A stretch of DNA of 64,000 nt, taken from NCBI RefSeq assembly GCF_017583065.1, contig NZ_JAGEVL010000001.1, forward strand, positions 496,001 to 560,000, read 5' to 3'. The translations under genes were made by a program, and so were the position numbers. The DNA is from Staphylococcus shinii. Lineage in GTDB: Bacteria; Bacillota; Bacilli; Staphylococcales; Staphylococcaceae. Of the stretch, positions 9,727 to 19,450 are shown in pieces. Each line of letters opens with the position of its first letter. Positions within the stretch are counted from its first letter, which is position 1. Below the pieces are notes generated by a model. That model ran no database searches. It worked only from the letters and a program-made list of their open reading frames with translations, and was not told the origin of the DNA.

Positions 9727-11723
9727 TTTACTTCCTCCTCATTAGGCGCTTCCTGTTCCAATATTTGAATTTCATTATTATCTAAAATACTTTGTTGTTC
9801 TTGTAAACCAAATTCGACATGATTTTCAATCCATTCACGTCTTGGTGCAACTTTGTCACCCATTAGTGTTGTAACACGTTTAGATGAACGTAACTCATCT
9901 TCAACTTGCACTCTAATCAATGTTCTTGTATCAGGGTTCATAGTCGTTTCCCACAATTGGTCAGCATTCATTTCACCAAGACCTTTGTAGCGTTGCAATG
10001 AGAAACCTTTTCCTAATTTTCGTTGCAATTTTTCTAATTCTTCATCTGTCCAAGCATATTCTACTTTTTTAGATGCACCTTTACCTTTTTCAAGTTTATA
10101 AAGTGGTGGTAACGCAATAAATACACGGCCAGCTTCAACTAATGGTTTCATATATTTAAAGAAAAATGTTAATAATAACACTTGAATATGCGCACCATCT
10201 GTATCGGCATCTGTCATAATAATGATTCTATTATAGTTACTATCTTCAATTTTGAACTCATTACCGACACCAGCGCCAATAGTATGAATAATTGTGTTAA
10301 TTTCTTCATTTTTAAAGATATCATCAAGGCGTGCTTTCTCAGTATTTATTACTTTACCTCTAAGCGGTAAAATCGCTTGATATTTACGGTCACGACCTAA
10401 CTTTGCAGAGCCACCCGCTGAATCACCTTCGACAAGGTATAATTCTTTTTTCTCCGTATTTTTACTTTGTGCAGGTGTAAGCTTACCAGATAGCAAAGTA
10501 TCTTTACGTTTATTTTTCTTACCTGAACGCGCATCTTCTCTAGCTTTACGCGCTGCTTCTCTAGCTTGTTGCGCCTTTAAAGCTTTTTTAACTAATGATT
10601 TAGATAATTGACCCTTTTCTTCCAAATAATACGGTAGTTTGTCAGCTACGACTGAATCTACTGCACTTCTGGCTTCAGGTGTGCCCAGCTTAGATTTAGT
10701 TTGTCCTTCAAATTGTAACAATTCTTCAGGAATTCGAATTGAAATAATCGCAGTTAAACCTTCTCTTATATCATTACCATCTAAATTTTTATCTTTATCT
10801 TTTAATTCATTAATACGACGTGCATAATCGTTAAACACACGGGTCATAGCTGTTTTAAATCCAACTTCATGTGTCCCACCATCTTTTGTACGCACATTAT
10901 TAACGAAACTTAATATACCTTCTGAATATTGATCGTTATACTGGAATGCAACTTCCACTTCAATATTATTAGCTTCCCCAGAGAAATCTGCTACATCATG
11001 TAATACTTCTTTCCCTTCATTGACATAAGCAACGAATTCTTTAATACCATCTTCATAATGGAAGATATCTTCACGTTCTTTGCCTGCTCTTAAGTCTTTT
11101 AGAGTGATTCTCAAACGTTTAAGTAAAAATGCTGATTCTTGTAGCCTTTCACTTAAAACTTCATAATTGAATGACGTAGATGCTTTAAATATTTCTGGGT
11201 CTGGCTTAAATGTTACTTTAGTACCAGTCTTTTTAGTCTTACCATGTTTTTTCAAACCAGTTGTTGGTTTCCCGCCATCTGCAAAACTTTGAGTATATAT
11301 GTTACCATCTCTATAAATTTCAACTTCTAACCATTCACTCAAAGCGTTGACAACTGAAGCACCAACACCGTGTAAACCACCAGAAGTCTTATATCCGCCT
11401 TGTCCAAATTTTCCACCTGCATGAAGTATCGTAAAAATGACTTGAACAGTAGGTTTTCCAGAAGTATGAATACCAGTAGGCATTCCACGTCCATTGTCTT
11501 CTATAGTAATGCTCTCATCTTTATTTATCGTAACAGTGATTTCGCTACCGAAACCATTTAATACTTCATCGACGGAATTATCGACAACTTCATATACTAG
11601 ATGATGTAATCCACGTTTATCGGTAGAACCAATATACATCCCAGGTCTTTTTCTAACGGCCTCTAGTCCCTCAAGTACCTGAATGGAATCATCCGAATAA
11701 TTATTTTTTTTATTCATTGCCAA
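9723..11723 (-). CDS. parE: DNA topoisomerase IV subunit B
   Basis: The 666-residue ATPase subunit of topoisomerase IV. The GHKL ATPase domain shows [18 protein letters not shown] and [15 protein letters not shown]; the TOPRIM domain shows [15 protein letters not shown] and DADTDGAH. The resistance-associated [23 protein letters not shown] segment looks unaltered. A TTG start (11723) sits nine bases after GGAGG; the next ATG (11717) is 15 bases away and less likely. parE leads a parE-parC operon. A LexA-type box lies 17-30 bases upstream of the start, consistent with membership in the staphylococcal SOS regulon. Confidence 0.97.
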   Translation of the reverse strand: MAMNKKNNYSDDSIQVLEGLEAVRKRPGMYIGSTDKRGLHHLVYEVVDNSVDEVLNGFGSEITVTINKDESITIEDNGRGMPTGIHTSGKPTVQVIFTILHAGGKFGQGGYKTSGGLHGVGASVVNALSEWLEVEIYRDGNIYTQSFADGGKPTTGLKKHGKTKKTGTKVTFKPDPEIFKASTSFNYEVLSERLQESAFLLKRLRITLKDLRAGKEREDIFHYEDGIKEFVAYVNEGKEVLHDVADFSGEANNIEVEVAFQYNDQYSEGILSFVNNVRTKDGGTHEVGFKTAMTRVFNDYARRINELKDKDKNLDGNDIREGLTAIISIRIPEELLQFEGQTKSKLGTPEARSAVDSVVADKLPYYLEEKGQLSKSLVKKALKAQQAREAARKAREDARSGKKNKRKDTLLSGKLTPAQSKNTEKKELYLVEGDSAGGSAKLGRDRKYQAILPLRGKVINTEKARLDDIFKNEEINTIIHTIGAGVGNEFKIEDSNYNRIIIMTDADTDGAHIQVLLLTFFFKYMKPLVEAGRVFIALPPLYKLEKGKGASKKVEYAWTDEELEKLQRKLGKGFSLQRYKGLGEMNADQLWETTMNPDTRTLIRVQVEDELRSSKRVTTLMGDKVAPRREWIENHVEFGLQEQQSILDNNEIQILEQEAPNEEEVN

Positions 11724-11739
11724 TCGTTTCGCCCTCCTA

Positions 11740-11753
11740 CAAACGTACGTTCG
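11740..11753. promoter_or_regulatory. LexA box at parE
   Basis: CAAACGTACGTTCG fits the Gram-positive LexA box CGAACNNNNGTTCG read on the minus strand (CGAACGTACGTTTG) with one mismatch. It sits directly upstream of the parE ribosome site. Confidence 0.75.
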
Positions 11754-11917
11754 TTTTTAAAACTATACATTAGTTATTCTTATATAAATCTTGATAAATT
11801 GCAAGTATCAAATCAATTTTCAATAGATAAATGCTTTTCATTTAAAATTTTTATTCGTATTATGATGGTCTTATGTGGTAAAATAATTTTAATGTCATTA
11901 AAGGATGTGGATTATAT

Positions 11918-12526
11918 ATGATGATTATAATCATGTTAATACTAAGTTACCTCATTGGTGCTTTTCCAAGTGGCTATGTAATAGGTAAATTATTTTTCAA
12001 AAAAGATATTCGACAATTTGGTAGTGGCAATACTGGCGCAACAAATAGCTTTAGAGTACTAGGAAAACCTACAGGGTTTTTAGTTACTTTTCTAGATATT
12101 TTTAAAGGATTTATTGTTGTCTTTTTCCCACTATGGTTGCCTGTTCATGCGGAAGGTACAATTAGTACATTTTTCACAAATGGACTTATCGTAGGTGCTT
12201 TCGCGATTCTAGGTCATGTATATCCAGTTTATCTTGGTTTTAAAGGCGGTAAAGCCGTTGCTACAAGTGCTGGTGTCATACTAGGAGTTAATCCTGTCTT
12301 ATTATTAATATTAGCAGTAATTTTCTTTGGAATATTATATTTAACAAAGTATGTATCACTCTCAAGTATCATTGCATCAATTTGTTGTGTTATTGGTGCA
12401 TTATTAATTCGAGATTATATCCTCTTTGTTGTTAGTATTGGTGTAGGCGTGCTACTGATAATTAGGCACCGTACTAATATTGTAAGAATATTTAAAGGTG
12501 AAGAGCCTAAAATAAAATGGATGTAA
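11918..12526 (+). CDS. plsY: Acyl-phosphate:glycerol-3-phosphate acyltransferase PlsY
   Basis: A 202-residue five-helix membrane enzyme that transfers an acyl group from acyl-phosphate to glycerol-3-phosphate, the first step of phospholipid synthesis. The three PlsY motifs are visible: [15 protein letters not shown] near residue 37, [18 protein letters not shown] near residue 97, and the RH.TNI segment near the C-terminus. The ATG follows AAGGATGTGG. It is divergent from parE, sharing a roughly 190-base promoter region, the same arrangement as in other staphylococci. Confidence 0.96.
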   Translation: MMIIIMLILSYLIGAFPSGYVIGKLFFKKDIRQFGSGNTGATNSFRVLGKPTGFLVTFLDIFKGFIVVFFPLWLPVHAEGTISTFFTNGLIVGAFAILGHVYPVYLGFKGGKAVATSAGVILGVNPVLLLILAVIFFGILYLTKYVSLSSIIASICCVIGALLIRDYILFVVSIGVGVLLIIRHRTNIVRIFKGEEPKIKWM

Positions 12527-12578
12527 CTATTACAAAAGTCGCAGTATAAAAACAAATAAACTTTTCAAACAAACGCTA

Positions 12579-12609
12579 AGCTGGGACATTAAGATGTTTC
12601 CAGCTTTTT
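12579..12609 (+). terminator. Terminator after plsY (GGCTGGGACA-type hairpin)
   Basis: AGCTGG and CCAGCT enclose an inner ACAT/ATGT pairing and are followed by TTTTT. The arm belongs to the recurring staphylococcal CTGGGACAT hairpin family seen elsewhere in this window. Confidence 0.7.
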
Positions 12610-12750
12610 AACATTGTATCTATTATACTACGTAAACAATGTTTTATCATGTATTTCTATAGTTCATATTTTCGTAAATCATTTATCGAAATTAATTGAA
12701 AAATTATGTTATACTACTTTTAACGTTACTCAAAGTGGGTAATATATAAA

Positions 12751-12800
12751 TTACTAATGTAAAAATTAGTAACCAACGTTCATAAGTGAAAGCTTATGGA
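12751..12800 (+). other. Two adjacent hairpins in the leader of the HesB-like gene
   Basis: TTACTAAT/ATTAGTAA (8-bp arms, 6-base loop, 12750-12771) is followed within about 10 bases by CATAAG/CTTATG (6-bp arms, 12781-12798). Both lie just upstream of the AAAGGAG site of the next gene. No T-run follows. They could be operators or 5' UTR structures. Confidence 0.35.
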
Positions 12801-12819
12801 TCGAAAGGAGACTTTTATT

Positions 12820-13116
12820 ATGGAAATAGAACTTTCAGATAATGCTGTATCTTGGTTTAAGGAAGAACTAGATTTACCAGAAGATGACAAAGTCTTACAA
12901 TTCTTTGTACGTTATGGCGGAGAATTCCAATTAAAACAAGGGTTTAGTCCCGCTTTCAGCGTAGACAAGAAAAATGACGTAGAAATTGGTTACGAAAACC
13001 ATTACGATGGACTAGATGTCGTAATCGCTGAAAAAGATTTATGGTATTTTGAAGACCACAATTTATACATTGATGTTAGTAACAGTATTGATGAAATTTC
13101 ATATGCCACTAAATAA
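12820..13116 (+). CDS. HesB/YadR/YfhF-like protein without cysteines
   Basis: A small acidic cytosolic protein of 98 residues ([17 protein letters not shown]..., with [22 protein letters not shown]) that matches the HesB/YadR/YfhF-like branch of the iron-sulfur biosynthesis fold found in Firmicutes. It contains no cysteine, so it cannot act as an A-type cluster scaffold in the usual way. The frame extends to 12796, but the ATG at 12820 follows AAAGGAG and begins at the family N-terminus. The gene stands alone with a strong terminator after it. Its exact role is unknown. Confidence 0.8.
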   Translation: MEIELSDNAVSWFKEELDLPEDDKVLQFFVRYGGEFQLKQGFSPAFSVDKKNDVEIGYENHYDGLDVVIAEKDLWYFEDHNLYIDVSNSIDEISYATK

Positions 13117-13221
13117 ATATTAAATTGTCCTATGGAGTTTTCTAATTCATTTGGCTTTAATTTTATTAATAAGCGTATGAAATATTTATACATTTTTAAA
13201 TAAATCATGATATATAGTAAT

Positions 13222-13256
13222 AAAAAAGCGTTCGGGTACCCCCAAACGCTTTTTTA
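13222..13256. terminator. Bidirectional terminator between convergent genes
   Basis: An A6/T6-flanked 9-bp stem GCGTT.GGG / CCC.AACGC with a short loop. It serves the HesB-like gene from the left and the thioesterase gene from the right. Confidence 0.9.
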
Positions 13257-13328
13257 TTTAATTTAATTTTAGTATTGTTAATTCTCTTAAGCATTTCACT
13301 ATACTAGTGATTTAATGCAACACCTACA

Positions 13329-13787
13329 TTATATGCCTTTAATAACTTCTAAATTCTCGCCTAACTTATTTCTTTCAGCGACGTCGCTATAAACAGCGTG
13401 CCATTCAGGGAAATATCTATCTAATCGTATTGGCTTGAAATCTTCTTTTTTAATACAAGTCAATGTAGTTGATCCTGTGGTAGCTAATTCTCCCGCTTCA
13501 TTATATATTTCGTAGCAATATACAGATCGTAATCTAGAATACTTTTCAACCCATGTTTTAATTTTTACCGTTTCTGGATAAAAAATTGATTTGATATATT
13601 TAATATCCAAATCAACAACTGGAGAAATGATACCTGAATCTTCCATGGCTTTATAACTAAAACCTAATTTAGAGATATAATCTGTACGCGCTACCTCAAA
13701 CCAAGTTGGATAGTTACCATGATAAATCACACCCATTTGATCAGTCTCTGAATAGCGTGATTCAATTTGTGTCATACTGTAAATCAT
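13329..13787 (-). CDS. Acyl-CoA thioesterase, hotdog fold (YbgC/FadM/4-HBT type)
   Basis: A 152-residue single-domain hotdog thioesterase. The 4-hydroxybenzoyl-CoA thioesterase motif is clear at residues 11-34 (RYSETDQMGVIYHGNYPTWF), with the catalytic Asp in ETDQMG. It probably hydrolyses short or medium acyl-CoA; the physiological substrate is not known. The ATG at 13787 follows GAGG by nine bases. It is convergent with the HesB-like gene and sits alone upstream of acnA in opposite-facing context. Confidence 0.85.
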   Translation of the reverse strand: MIYSMTQIESRYSETDQMGVIYHGNYPTWFEVARTDYISKLGFSYKAMEDSGIISPVVDLDIKYIKSIFYPETVKIKTWVEKYSRLRSVYCYEIYNEAGELATTGSTTLTCIKKEDFKPIRLDRYFPEWHAVYSDVAERNKLGENLEVIKGI

Positions 13788-14060
13788 TATAAACGTCCTC
13801 TTTTCAATTGTTCATGTTATATATTATTTACTATTAAATATTAACATAAAAATTTCAGTATAGCATTTTACCAGTTTATCGCTTAGAATGCTGAGAAAAA
13901 TTACTTATAACCTATTACCTATTCTATATTCATTTACCCTACGTCACTTAAAGATAATGCTATTTCAAAATATGGCTAATCTATCCGTAAATTTATAATA
14001 TAGTTATAACTTTAAAGCAATGCATCATACACATATTTATACGTCTTTAATTATAATTTT

Positions 14061-14094
14061 GAGGCTGAGACATATCTATATATGCCTCAGCCTC
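14061..14094. terminator. GAGGCTGAG hairpin after acnA
   Basis: A 9-bp perfect stem (GAGGCTGAG/CTCAGCCTC) extended by CATA/TATG in the loop region. No T-run follows on either strand, so it is better viewed as a member of the CTGRGACA intergenic hairpin family that may still end acnA transcription. The 13788-14060 gap is otherwise empty. Confidence 0.6.
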
Positions 14095-14137
14095 GTCTAA
14101 ATCTTTATTATTTAATTAATACTTCTAACCTTAAAAA

Positions 14138-16840
14138 TTATTCAGCTAATTTATTTCTTAATACTAATTGAAGAATACCACCATGACGGTAATAATCCAT
14201 TTCAACATTAGAATCGAAACGAGCCATTGCTTCAAACTCTATTACATCGCCGTTTTCTTTCTTAGCTTGTACTTTTACGAAATCATGCGGTTTTACATTT
14301 TCATCAATATCTACTGAAATAACTTCAGTACCATCGATACCAAGGCTATCCGCAGATTCGCCTTCTTTGAATTGTAATGGTAAAACACCCATCATTACTA
14401 AGTTTGAACGGTGAATACGTTCATAACTTTGTGCGATAACTGTTTTAACACCTAGTAAGTTTGTACCTTTAGCCGCCCAGTCACGAGATGAACCCATACC
14501 GTAATCATTACCAGCTAAAACAACTAAACCAGTGCCGTCTTCTTTGTATTTCATAGCAGCGTCAAATATTGGCATTTGTTCGCCTGTTGGCCAATAAGTT
14601 GTGAAACCACCTTCAGTGCCTGGTGCTAATTGGTTTTTAATACGGATATTCGCAAATGTACCACGTACCATTACTTCATGGTTACCACGACGAGAACCAT
14701 ACGAGTTAAATTGACGAATAGGAACGCCATGGTCAAGTAAATATTTACCTGCAGGCGTATCTTTACCAATTGCACCCGCTGGAGAAATATGGTCAGTTGT
14801 TACTGAATCTCCAAATTTACCCATAACTCTTAAGTCTTTTAATGAATCAATTGTGCCTGGTTCTTTAGAAAGACCTTGGAAGAATGAAGGATTTTGGATA
14901 TAAGTTGATTCAGGATCAAAGTCATATAACGGTTGATCCGTAACATCAATTTCATTCCACATTTCATTATTATTATATACAGTTTCATATTCTTCTTTAA
15001 ATAGTTTTGGAGTAACAACTGTATCAACAGTGTCTGAAACTTCTTTAATTGATGGCCAAATATCTTTTAAGTAAACATCTTCTCCATCTTTACCTTTACC
15101 AAGTGGTTCATTTTGTAAATCGATATCCACAGTTCCTGCTAGTGCATATGCAACAACTAATTGTGGTGAAGCTAAATAGTTAGCTTTAACTAATGGGTGG
15201 ATACGACCTTCAAAGTTACGGTTACCTGATAATACAGAAGAAACAAGTAAATCTTCGTCAGCAATTGCTTTTTCAATTTCTTCTAGTAATGGACCAGAGT
15301 TACCGATACAAGTTGTACAACCATAACCAACAAGGTTAAAGCCTAAATCATCAAGATATTCAGTTAAGCCTGAATCTCTTAAATATCCAGTAACAACTTT
15401 AGAACCTGGCGCTAATGATGTTTTAACATATTCAGGGACTTTCAACCCTTTTTCTACCGCTTTCTTAGCAACTAGCCCTGCACCTAACATAACATATGGG
15501 TTAGATGTATTTGTACATGATGTAATCGCTGCAATCGCTAAATCACCAGTTTTCATTGTAGTTGATGTACCATCCTTGAATTCGATTGTTGCAGTTTTAT
15601 CGAATTCACTTTCATCAAAACCGTGACCCTGGTTACCTGCTGGTGCAGTAACTGATTTTTCAAATTCTTTCTTCATGTCGCTTAAGAAAATTAAATCTTG
15701 CGGACGTTTTGGTCCTGATAATGATGGTTCAACAGTAGATAAATCTAATTCAACTACATCAGTATATTCAGGGTCCTCTTTTTCAACAGTAAAGAACATG
15801 CTATTTTCTTCTAAATATTTTTTCACTAGATCAATTTGTTCATCAGTACGTCCTGTTAGGCGCATGTATTTTAATGCTTCTTCGTCTACTGGGAAGAAAC
15901 CACAAGTAGCACCATATTCTGGTGCCATGTTAGCAATTGTTGCACGGTCTGCTAATGGTAAGTGTTGTACACCTGGACCAAAGAACTCAACAAATTTTCC
16001 AACTACACCTTTTTTACGTAATTCTTGAGTTACACGTAAAGCTAAATCTGTTGCAGTCGCACCTTGAGGTAATGCGTTAGATAATCTAACACCGATTACT
16101 TCAGGAATTGGGAAATATGATGGTTGACCAAGCATACCAGCTTCAGCTTCAATACCACCTACACCCCAACCTAATACACCAAGACCATTAATCATTGTTG
16201 TATGTGAGTCAGTACCTACTAATGTATCAGGGAAAGCTACTGTTTCTCCATCTACATCACGTGCATGAACAACATTAGCTAGATATTCTAAGTTCACTTG
16301 GTGAACAATACCAGTTGCTGGTGGTACAGCGCTATAATTGTTAAATGCTTTTGTAGCCCAATTTAAAAATTGATAACGTTCATAGTTTCTTTCAAACTCT
16401 AATTTCATATTGCGCTCTAATGCGTCTGGATTTGCATAGCTATCAACTTGAACTGAGTGGTCAATAACTAAATCTACAGGTACTTCAGGATTAATTTTAT
16501 TTAAATCTCCACCTACATCATTCATTGCTTTACGTAATGACGCCAAGTCAACAACTGCAGGTACACCTGTAAAGTCTTGTAAGATAACACGAGAAGGTTT
16601 GAAAGGTACTTCGCCTTCAGTTCCATTAGTAAATTCTGATAACGCTTTAATATGTTCATCAGTAATTACAAAGCCATCCTCTTGTCTTAATACAGATTCT
16701 AGTAATACTCTAATTGAATATGGCAATTTTGAAACTTTCGTTAAACCTTGTTCTTCTAAAGTATTCAAATCATAAAAAGTATATGATTTGCCATTTAACT
16801 CGAACGATTTTTTCGATTGTTGTTTGATATTAGAAGCCAT
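14138..16840 (-). CDS. acnA: Aconitate hydratase
   Basis: A 900-residue aconitase A (citB) that interconverts citrate and isocitrate in the TCA cycle. The [4Fe-4S] ligands are in [11 protein letters not shown] and [12 protein letters not shown]; substrate-binding and C-terminal swivel-domain blocks such as [17 protein letters not shown] and [11 protein letters not shown] are present. Length matches the bacterial aconitase A family. The ATG follows AAGGGGGA by about seven bases. It is monocistronic. A near-perfect Fur-type palindrome lies about 180 bases upstream, which would fit iron-sparing control, although its promoter assignment is uncertain. Confidence 0.97.
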   Translation of the reverse strand: MASNIKQQSKKSFELNGKSYTFYDLNTLEEQGLTKVSKLPYSIRVLLESVLRQEDGFVITDEHIKALSEFTNGTEGEVPFKPSRVILQDFTGVPAVVDLASLRKAMNDVGGDLNKINPEVPVDLVIDHSVQVDSYANPDALERNMKLEFERNYERYQFLNWATKAFNNYSAVPPATGIVHQVNLEYLANVVHARDVDGETVAFPDTLVGTDSHTTMINGLGVLGWGVGGIEAEAGMLGQPSYFPIPEVIGVRLSNALPQGATATDLALRVTQELRKKGVVGKFVEFFGPGVQHLPLADRATIANMAPEYGATCGFFPVDEEALKYMRLTGRTDEQIDLVKKYLEENSMFFTVEKEDPEYTDVVELDLSTVEPSLSGPKRPQDLIFLSDMKKEFEKSVTAPAGNQGHGFDESEFDKTATIEFKDGTSTTMKTGDLAIAAITSCTNTSNPYVMLGAGLVAKKAVEKGLKVPEYVKTSLAPGSKVVTGYLRDSGLTEYLDDLGFNLVGYGCTTCIGNSGPLLEEIEKAIADEDLLVSSVLSGNRNFEGRIHPLVKANYLASPQLVVAYALAGTVDIDLQNEPLGKGKDGEDVYLKDIWPSIKEVSDTVDTVVTPKLFKEEYETVYNNNEMWNEIDVTDQPLYDFDPESTYIQNPSFFQGLSKEPGTIDSLKDLRVMGKFGDSVTTDHISPAGAIGKDTPAGKYLLDHGVPIRQFNSYGSRRGNHEVMVRGTFANIRIKNQLAPGTEGGFTTYWPTGEQMPIFDAAMKYKEDGTGLVVLAGNDYGMGSSRDWAAKGTNLLGVKTVIAQSYERIHRSNLVMMGVLPLQFKEGESADSLGIDGTEVISVDIDENVKPHDFVKVQAKKENGDVIEFEAMARFDSNVEMDYYRHGGILQLVLRNKLAE

Positions 16841-17019
16841 ATAAATCCCCCTTGAAATTTTTGTAATATATATGCCGTTATTTAAATTGTATAATTATAT
16901 GTGCTTTAAAACAACTAGCTAGGGCAAGAAACATCTATAATTTAGATTTGAATTTTCAATCAGTATGTATAAGGAAAACTTATCTTAACTTTGGTGTGTA
17001 ATAAGTTATTATTATCAAT

Positions 17020-17034
17020 TGAGAATCATTATCA
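17020..17034. promoter_or_regulatory. Fur-like 7-1-7 box upstream of acnA
   Basis: TGAGAATCATTATCA matches the 7-1-7 motif TGATAATNATTATCA with one mismatch. It is 180 bases upstream of acnA and downstream of the opuD terminator, so acnA is the only nearby promoter. Confidence 0.6.
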
Positions 17035-17071
17035 ACCTTTCGTCACATGTTCCTCATTATATTTTATAAAT

Positions 17072-17107
17072 AAAAAAAGCTGAGTATCCAAATGGATACT
17101 CAACTTT
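17072..17107 (-). terminator. Terminator after the BCCT transporter gene
   Basis: TGAGTATCC / GGATACTCA (9-bp perfect stem, 4-base loop), flanked by AAAG/CTTT and followed on the minus strand by seven T residues. Confidence 0.92.
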
Positions 17108-17123
17108 ATATTCTAAAGCGATT

Positions 17124-18767
17124 TTATTGATCTGCTTTTTCTGCATTTCTAAGTGGTTTACGTTGTTCAATAATATCGTCTTCATAATCTTCTTGTTGAT
17201 GCTGTAAGTAATCTTGTAATCTATGTTTATTAGGCGTCAATGTTAAACCTAAGAATTTACGTTCTTGGTTAGCATCTTTATAGAATGAAATCATCATCAT
17301 TATTACTACAAATGAGAATGGCAAGGCACTTATAATGGCGGCACTTTGAATTGCGTTCAGTGCTTCCGCGCCGTTTCCTCCACCTGCAAATAGTAATACA
17401 AAGGCGATTAGCGATTGTGCAGCGCCCCACGTCAATTTGACAACATTTGATGGCTCTAATGAACCATAAGTTGTTTGCATACCTAATACAAATGTTGCAG
17501 AGTCTGCCGATGTAATAAAGAATGATGCAATTAATACTAAAGTTACAATAGATAATATCATTCCAATTGGCATTTCATGAAATACTCCGAAAAGTTGTGT
17601 TTCAGCAGTCATATCAAATAATTCTGGATTTTTCTTACCAGTTTCAATGCCTAATACGCCAAACACACTGAACCAAACGAAACTTATAAGTGTCGGTACT
17701 AACAGTACGCCACCAATAAATTCACGTATAGAACGTCCTTTAGATACACGCGCAATAAAAATACCTACGAATGGACTCCAACTTAACCACCAACCCCAAT
17801 AGTAAAGTGTCCAACTAGACATCCATTCACGTTTTTGAGGGTTTTGTGCCGCTGTATCAAATGTATTTAATAAGAATGAGTTTAACAAACTCCCTGTTGA
17901 ACTTGTCATCATATTCAAAATCAATACTGTCGGACCAATAATGAGCACAGCAATCATCAAGATTGCACCTAAACTAATGTTTAAGTTACTTAAATACTGA
18001 ATACCTTTACTCAGTCCAGACCAAGCACTCATCATAAATAAGATTGTTACTACAACTATGATTATAGCTTGTACCCAAACATTGTTTGGTATACCGAATA
18101 AGTAATTAAGACCTCCATTAATTTGTAACGCGCCCATACCTAGTGATACGGCCACACCTACTACTGTAGCAAATACAGCAAGTACATCAATGATTGTCCC
18201 AATTGGTCCTTCAACTTTGTTACCTAAGATAGGACGTAATGTTCTTGAAATAAGTCCTGGTTCGCCTTTTCTAAATTGAGCGTAAGCTAGTGCTAATGCA
18301 ACAACACCATATATTGCCCATGCATGGAATCCCCAATGGAAAAATGTTGAACGTAATGCTTCTGTATATGCTGCTGTTGTTTTTGGATCTGCATTTGGCG
18401 GAGCTGCAAAATCAGCCATTGGTTCTGCTGCACCGTAGAATACAAGTCCAATCCCCATACCAGCACTGAATAACATCGCAAACCATGAAATTGTGTTAAA
18501 TTCAGGTTTGTCATTTGGTTTACCTAATTTTAATTTCCCAATAGGGCTGAAAATTAGAAATACACAGAAGAAAACTATAAACGTTGTAAGAATTAAGTAA
18601 TACCATCCAAGTTTATCTGTAATCCATAGTTTAATCGTATTCGTAACATAATCAAATTGTCCCGGTAAAACTGCACCAATAATAACAACAATTGCTACGA
18701 TAATCGCACTATAGATAAAAACAGGAGATATCTTCTTACCATCAGGTTGGTTACTAGAAGAATTCAT
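17124..18767 (-). CDS. opuD: BCCT-family glycine betaine transporter (OpuD type)
   Basis: A 547-residue, twelve-helix betaine/choline/carnitine transporter for osmoprotectant uptake. The tryptophan-rich substrate box is present (YWGWWLSWSPFVGIFIARVS) together with GMGIGLVFYGAAEP near residue 105. The C-terminal tail is long and charged, as expected for osmosensing. Staphylococci carry two paralogues; by position this corresponds to the one beside mscL (often named opuD2). ATG 18767 follows AAAGGGAG. It is divergent from mscL, placing two osmotic-stress genes back to back. Confidence 0.93.
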   Translation of the reverse strand: MNSSSNQPDGKKISPVFIYSAIIVAIVVIIGAVLPGQFDYVTNTIKLWITDKLGWYYLILTTFIVFFCVFLIFSPIGKLKLGKPNDKPEFNTISWFAMLFSAGMGIGLVFYGAAEPMADFAAPPNADPKTTAAYTEALRSTFFHWGFHAWAIYGVVALALAYAQFRKGEPGLISRTLRPILGNKVEGPIGTIIDVLAVFATVVGVAVSLGMGALQINGGLNYLFGIPNNVWVQAIIIVVVTILFMMSAWSGLSKGIQYLSNLNISLGAILMIAVLIIGPTVLILNMMTSSTGSLLNSFLLNTFDTAAQNPQKREWMSSWTLYYWGWWLSWSPFVGIFIARVSKGRSIREFIGGVLLVPTLISFVWFSVFGVLGIETGKKNPELFDMTAETQLFGVFHEMPIGMILSIVTLVLIASFFITSADSATFVLGMQTTYGSLEPSNVVKLTWGAAQSLIAFVLLFAGGGNGAEALNAIQSAAIISALPFSFVVIMMMISFYKDANQERKFLGLTLTPNKHRLQDYLQHQQEDYEDDIIEQRKPLRNAEKADQ

Positions 18768-18971
18768 AATTAATTACTCCCTTTCTTATCCTATTAAATT
18801 TTCAAGCCAAATAGAACTTTCATTTTTCAAAAAGATTCTATTTAAGTATTAACCACGTATTAGAATAACAAAACAATGCATTAATATCAAATTTCATTAA
18901 AAAAACTATTCTCTTACTTTTAAATATATTGTATAATAATCTTTAAAATTAAATAAAAGGGAGTTTACCAT

Positions 18972-19325
18972 ATGTTTCAAGAGTTTAAAGAATTTGCATT
19001 AAAAGGCAATGTCTTAGATTTAGCGGTAGCTGTAGTTATGGGAGCAGCATTCAACAAAATTGTTACAGCTTTAGTTTCATTTATCATTATGCCATTAATC
19101 GGATTGATTTTTGGTACAGTTGATTTCGCTGAGAGCTGGTCATTCATGGGAATTAAATACGGTATGTTCGTTCAGTCAATCATAGATTTTATCATTATTG
19201 CATTCGCATTATTTATTTTTGTGAAGATTGCGAATACGCTAATGAAAAAAGAAGAAGAAGAAGAAATCGAAGAGAATACAGTTTTACTTACTGAAATTCG
19301 TGATTTATTACGTGAAAAAAATTAA
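18972..19325 (+). CDS. mscL: Large-conductance mechanosensitive channel MscL
   Basis: A 117-residue channel that opens under hypo-osmotic membrane tension. Two membrane helices are visible: residues about 14-40 ([24 protein letters not shown], the pore helix, given here by its ends GNVLDLAV and IVTALV) and about 65-90, followed by a cytoplasmic helix rich in Glu and Lys ([15 protein letters not shown]). The ATG follows AAAAGGGAG. Its own terminator follows directly. Confidence 0.96.
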   Translation: MFQEFKEFALKGNVLDLAVAVVMGAAFNKIVTALVSFIIMPLIGLIFGTVDFAESWSFMGIKYGMFVQSIIDFIIIAFALFIFVKIANTLMKKEEEEEIEENTVLLTEIRDLLREKN

Positions 19326-19345
19326 TTTAATATACTAAAAAAACG

Positions 19346-19384
19346 AGAGTCCTAGCAGAATAAAAACTACTAGAACTCTTTTTA
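19346..19384 (+). terminator. Terminator after mscL
   Basis: GAGAGTCCTAG pairs imperfectly with CTAGAACTC around an A-rich loop and is followed by TTTTTATTT. Confidence 0.85.
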
Positions 19385-19450
19385 TTTATCTTATTTCATT
19401 AAAATCTTTATACTTTTTTATTTTGAAAACGTGTTGCCACATAATATTAC

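Noticed and set aside
13002..13208. 68-codon minus-strand frame
   Set aside because: Antisense to the HesB-like gene with no independent signals.
16796..16812. Extra LexA box inside acnA
   Set aside because: CGAACGATTTTTTCG has the wrong spacing and lies in the coding sequence.
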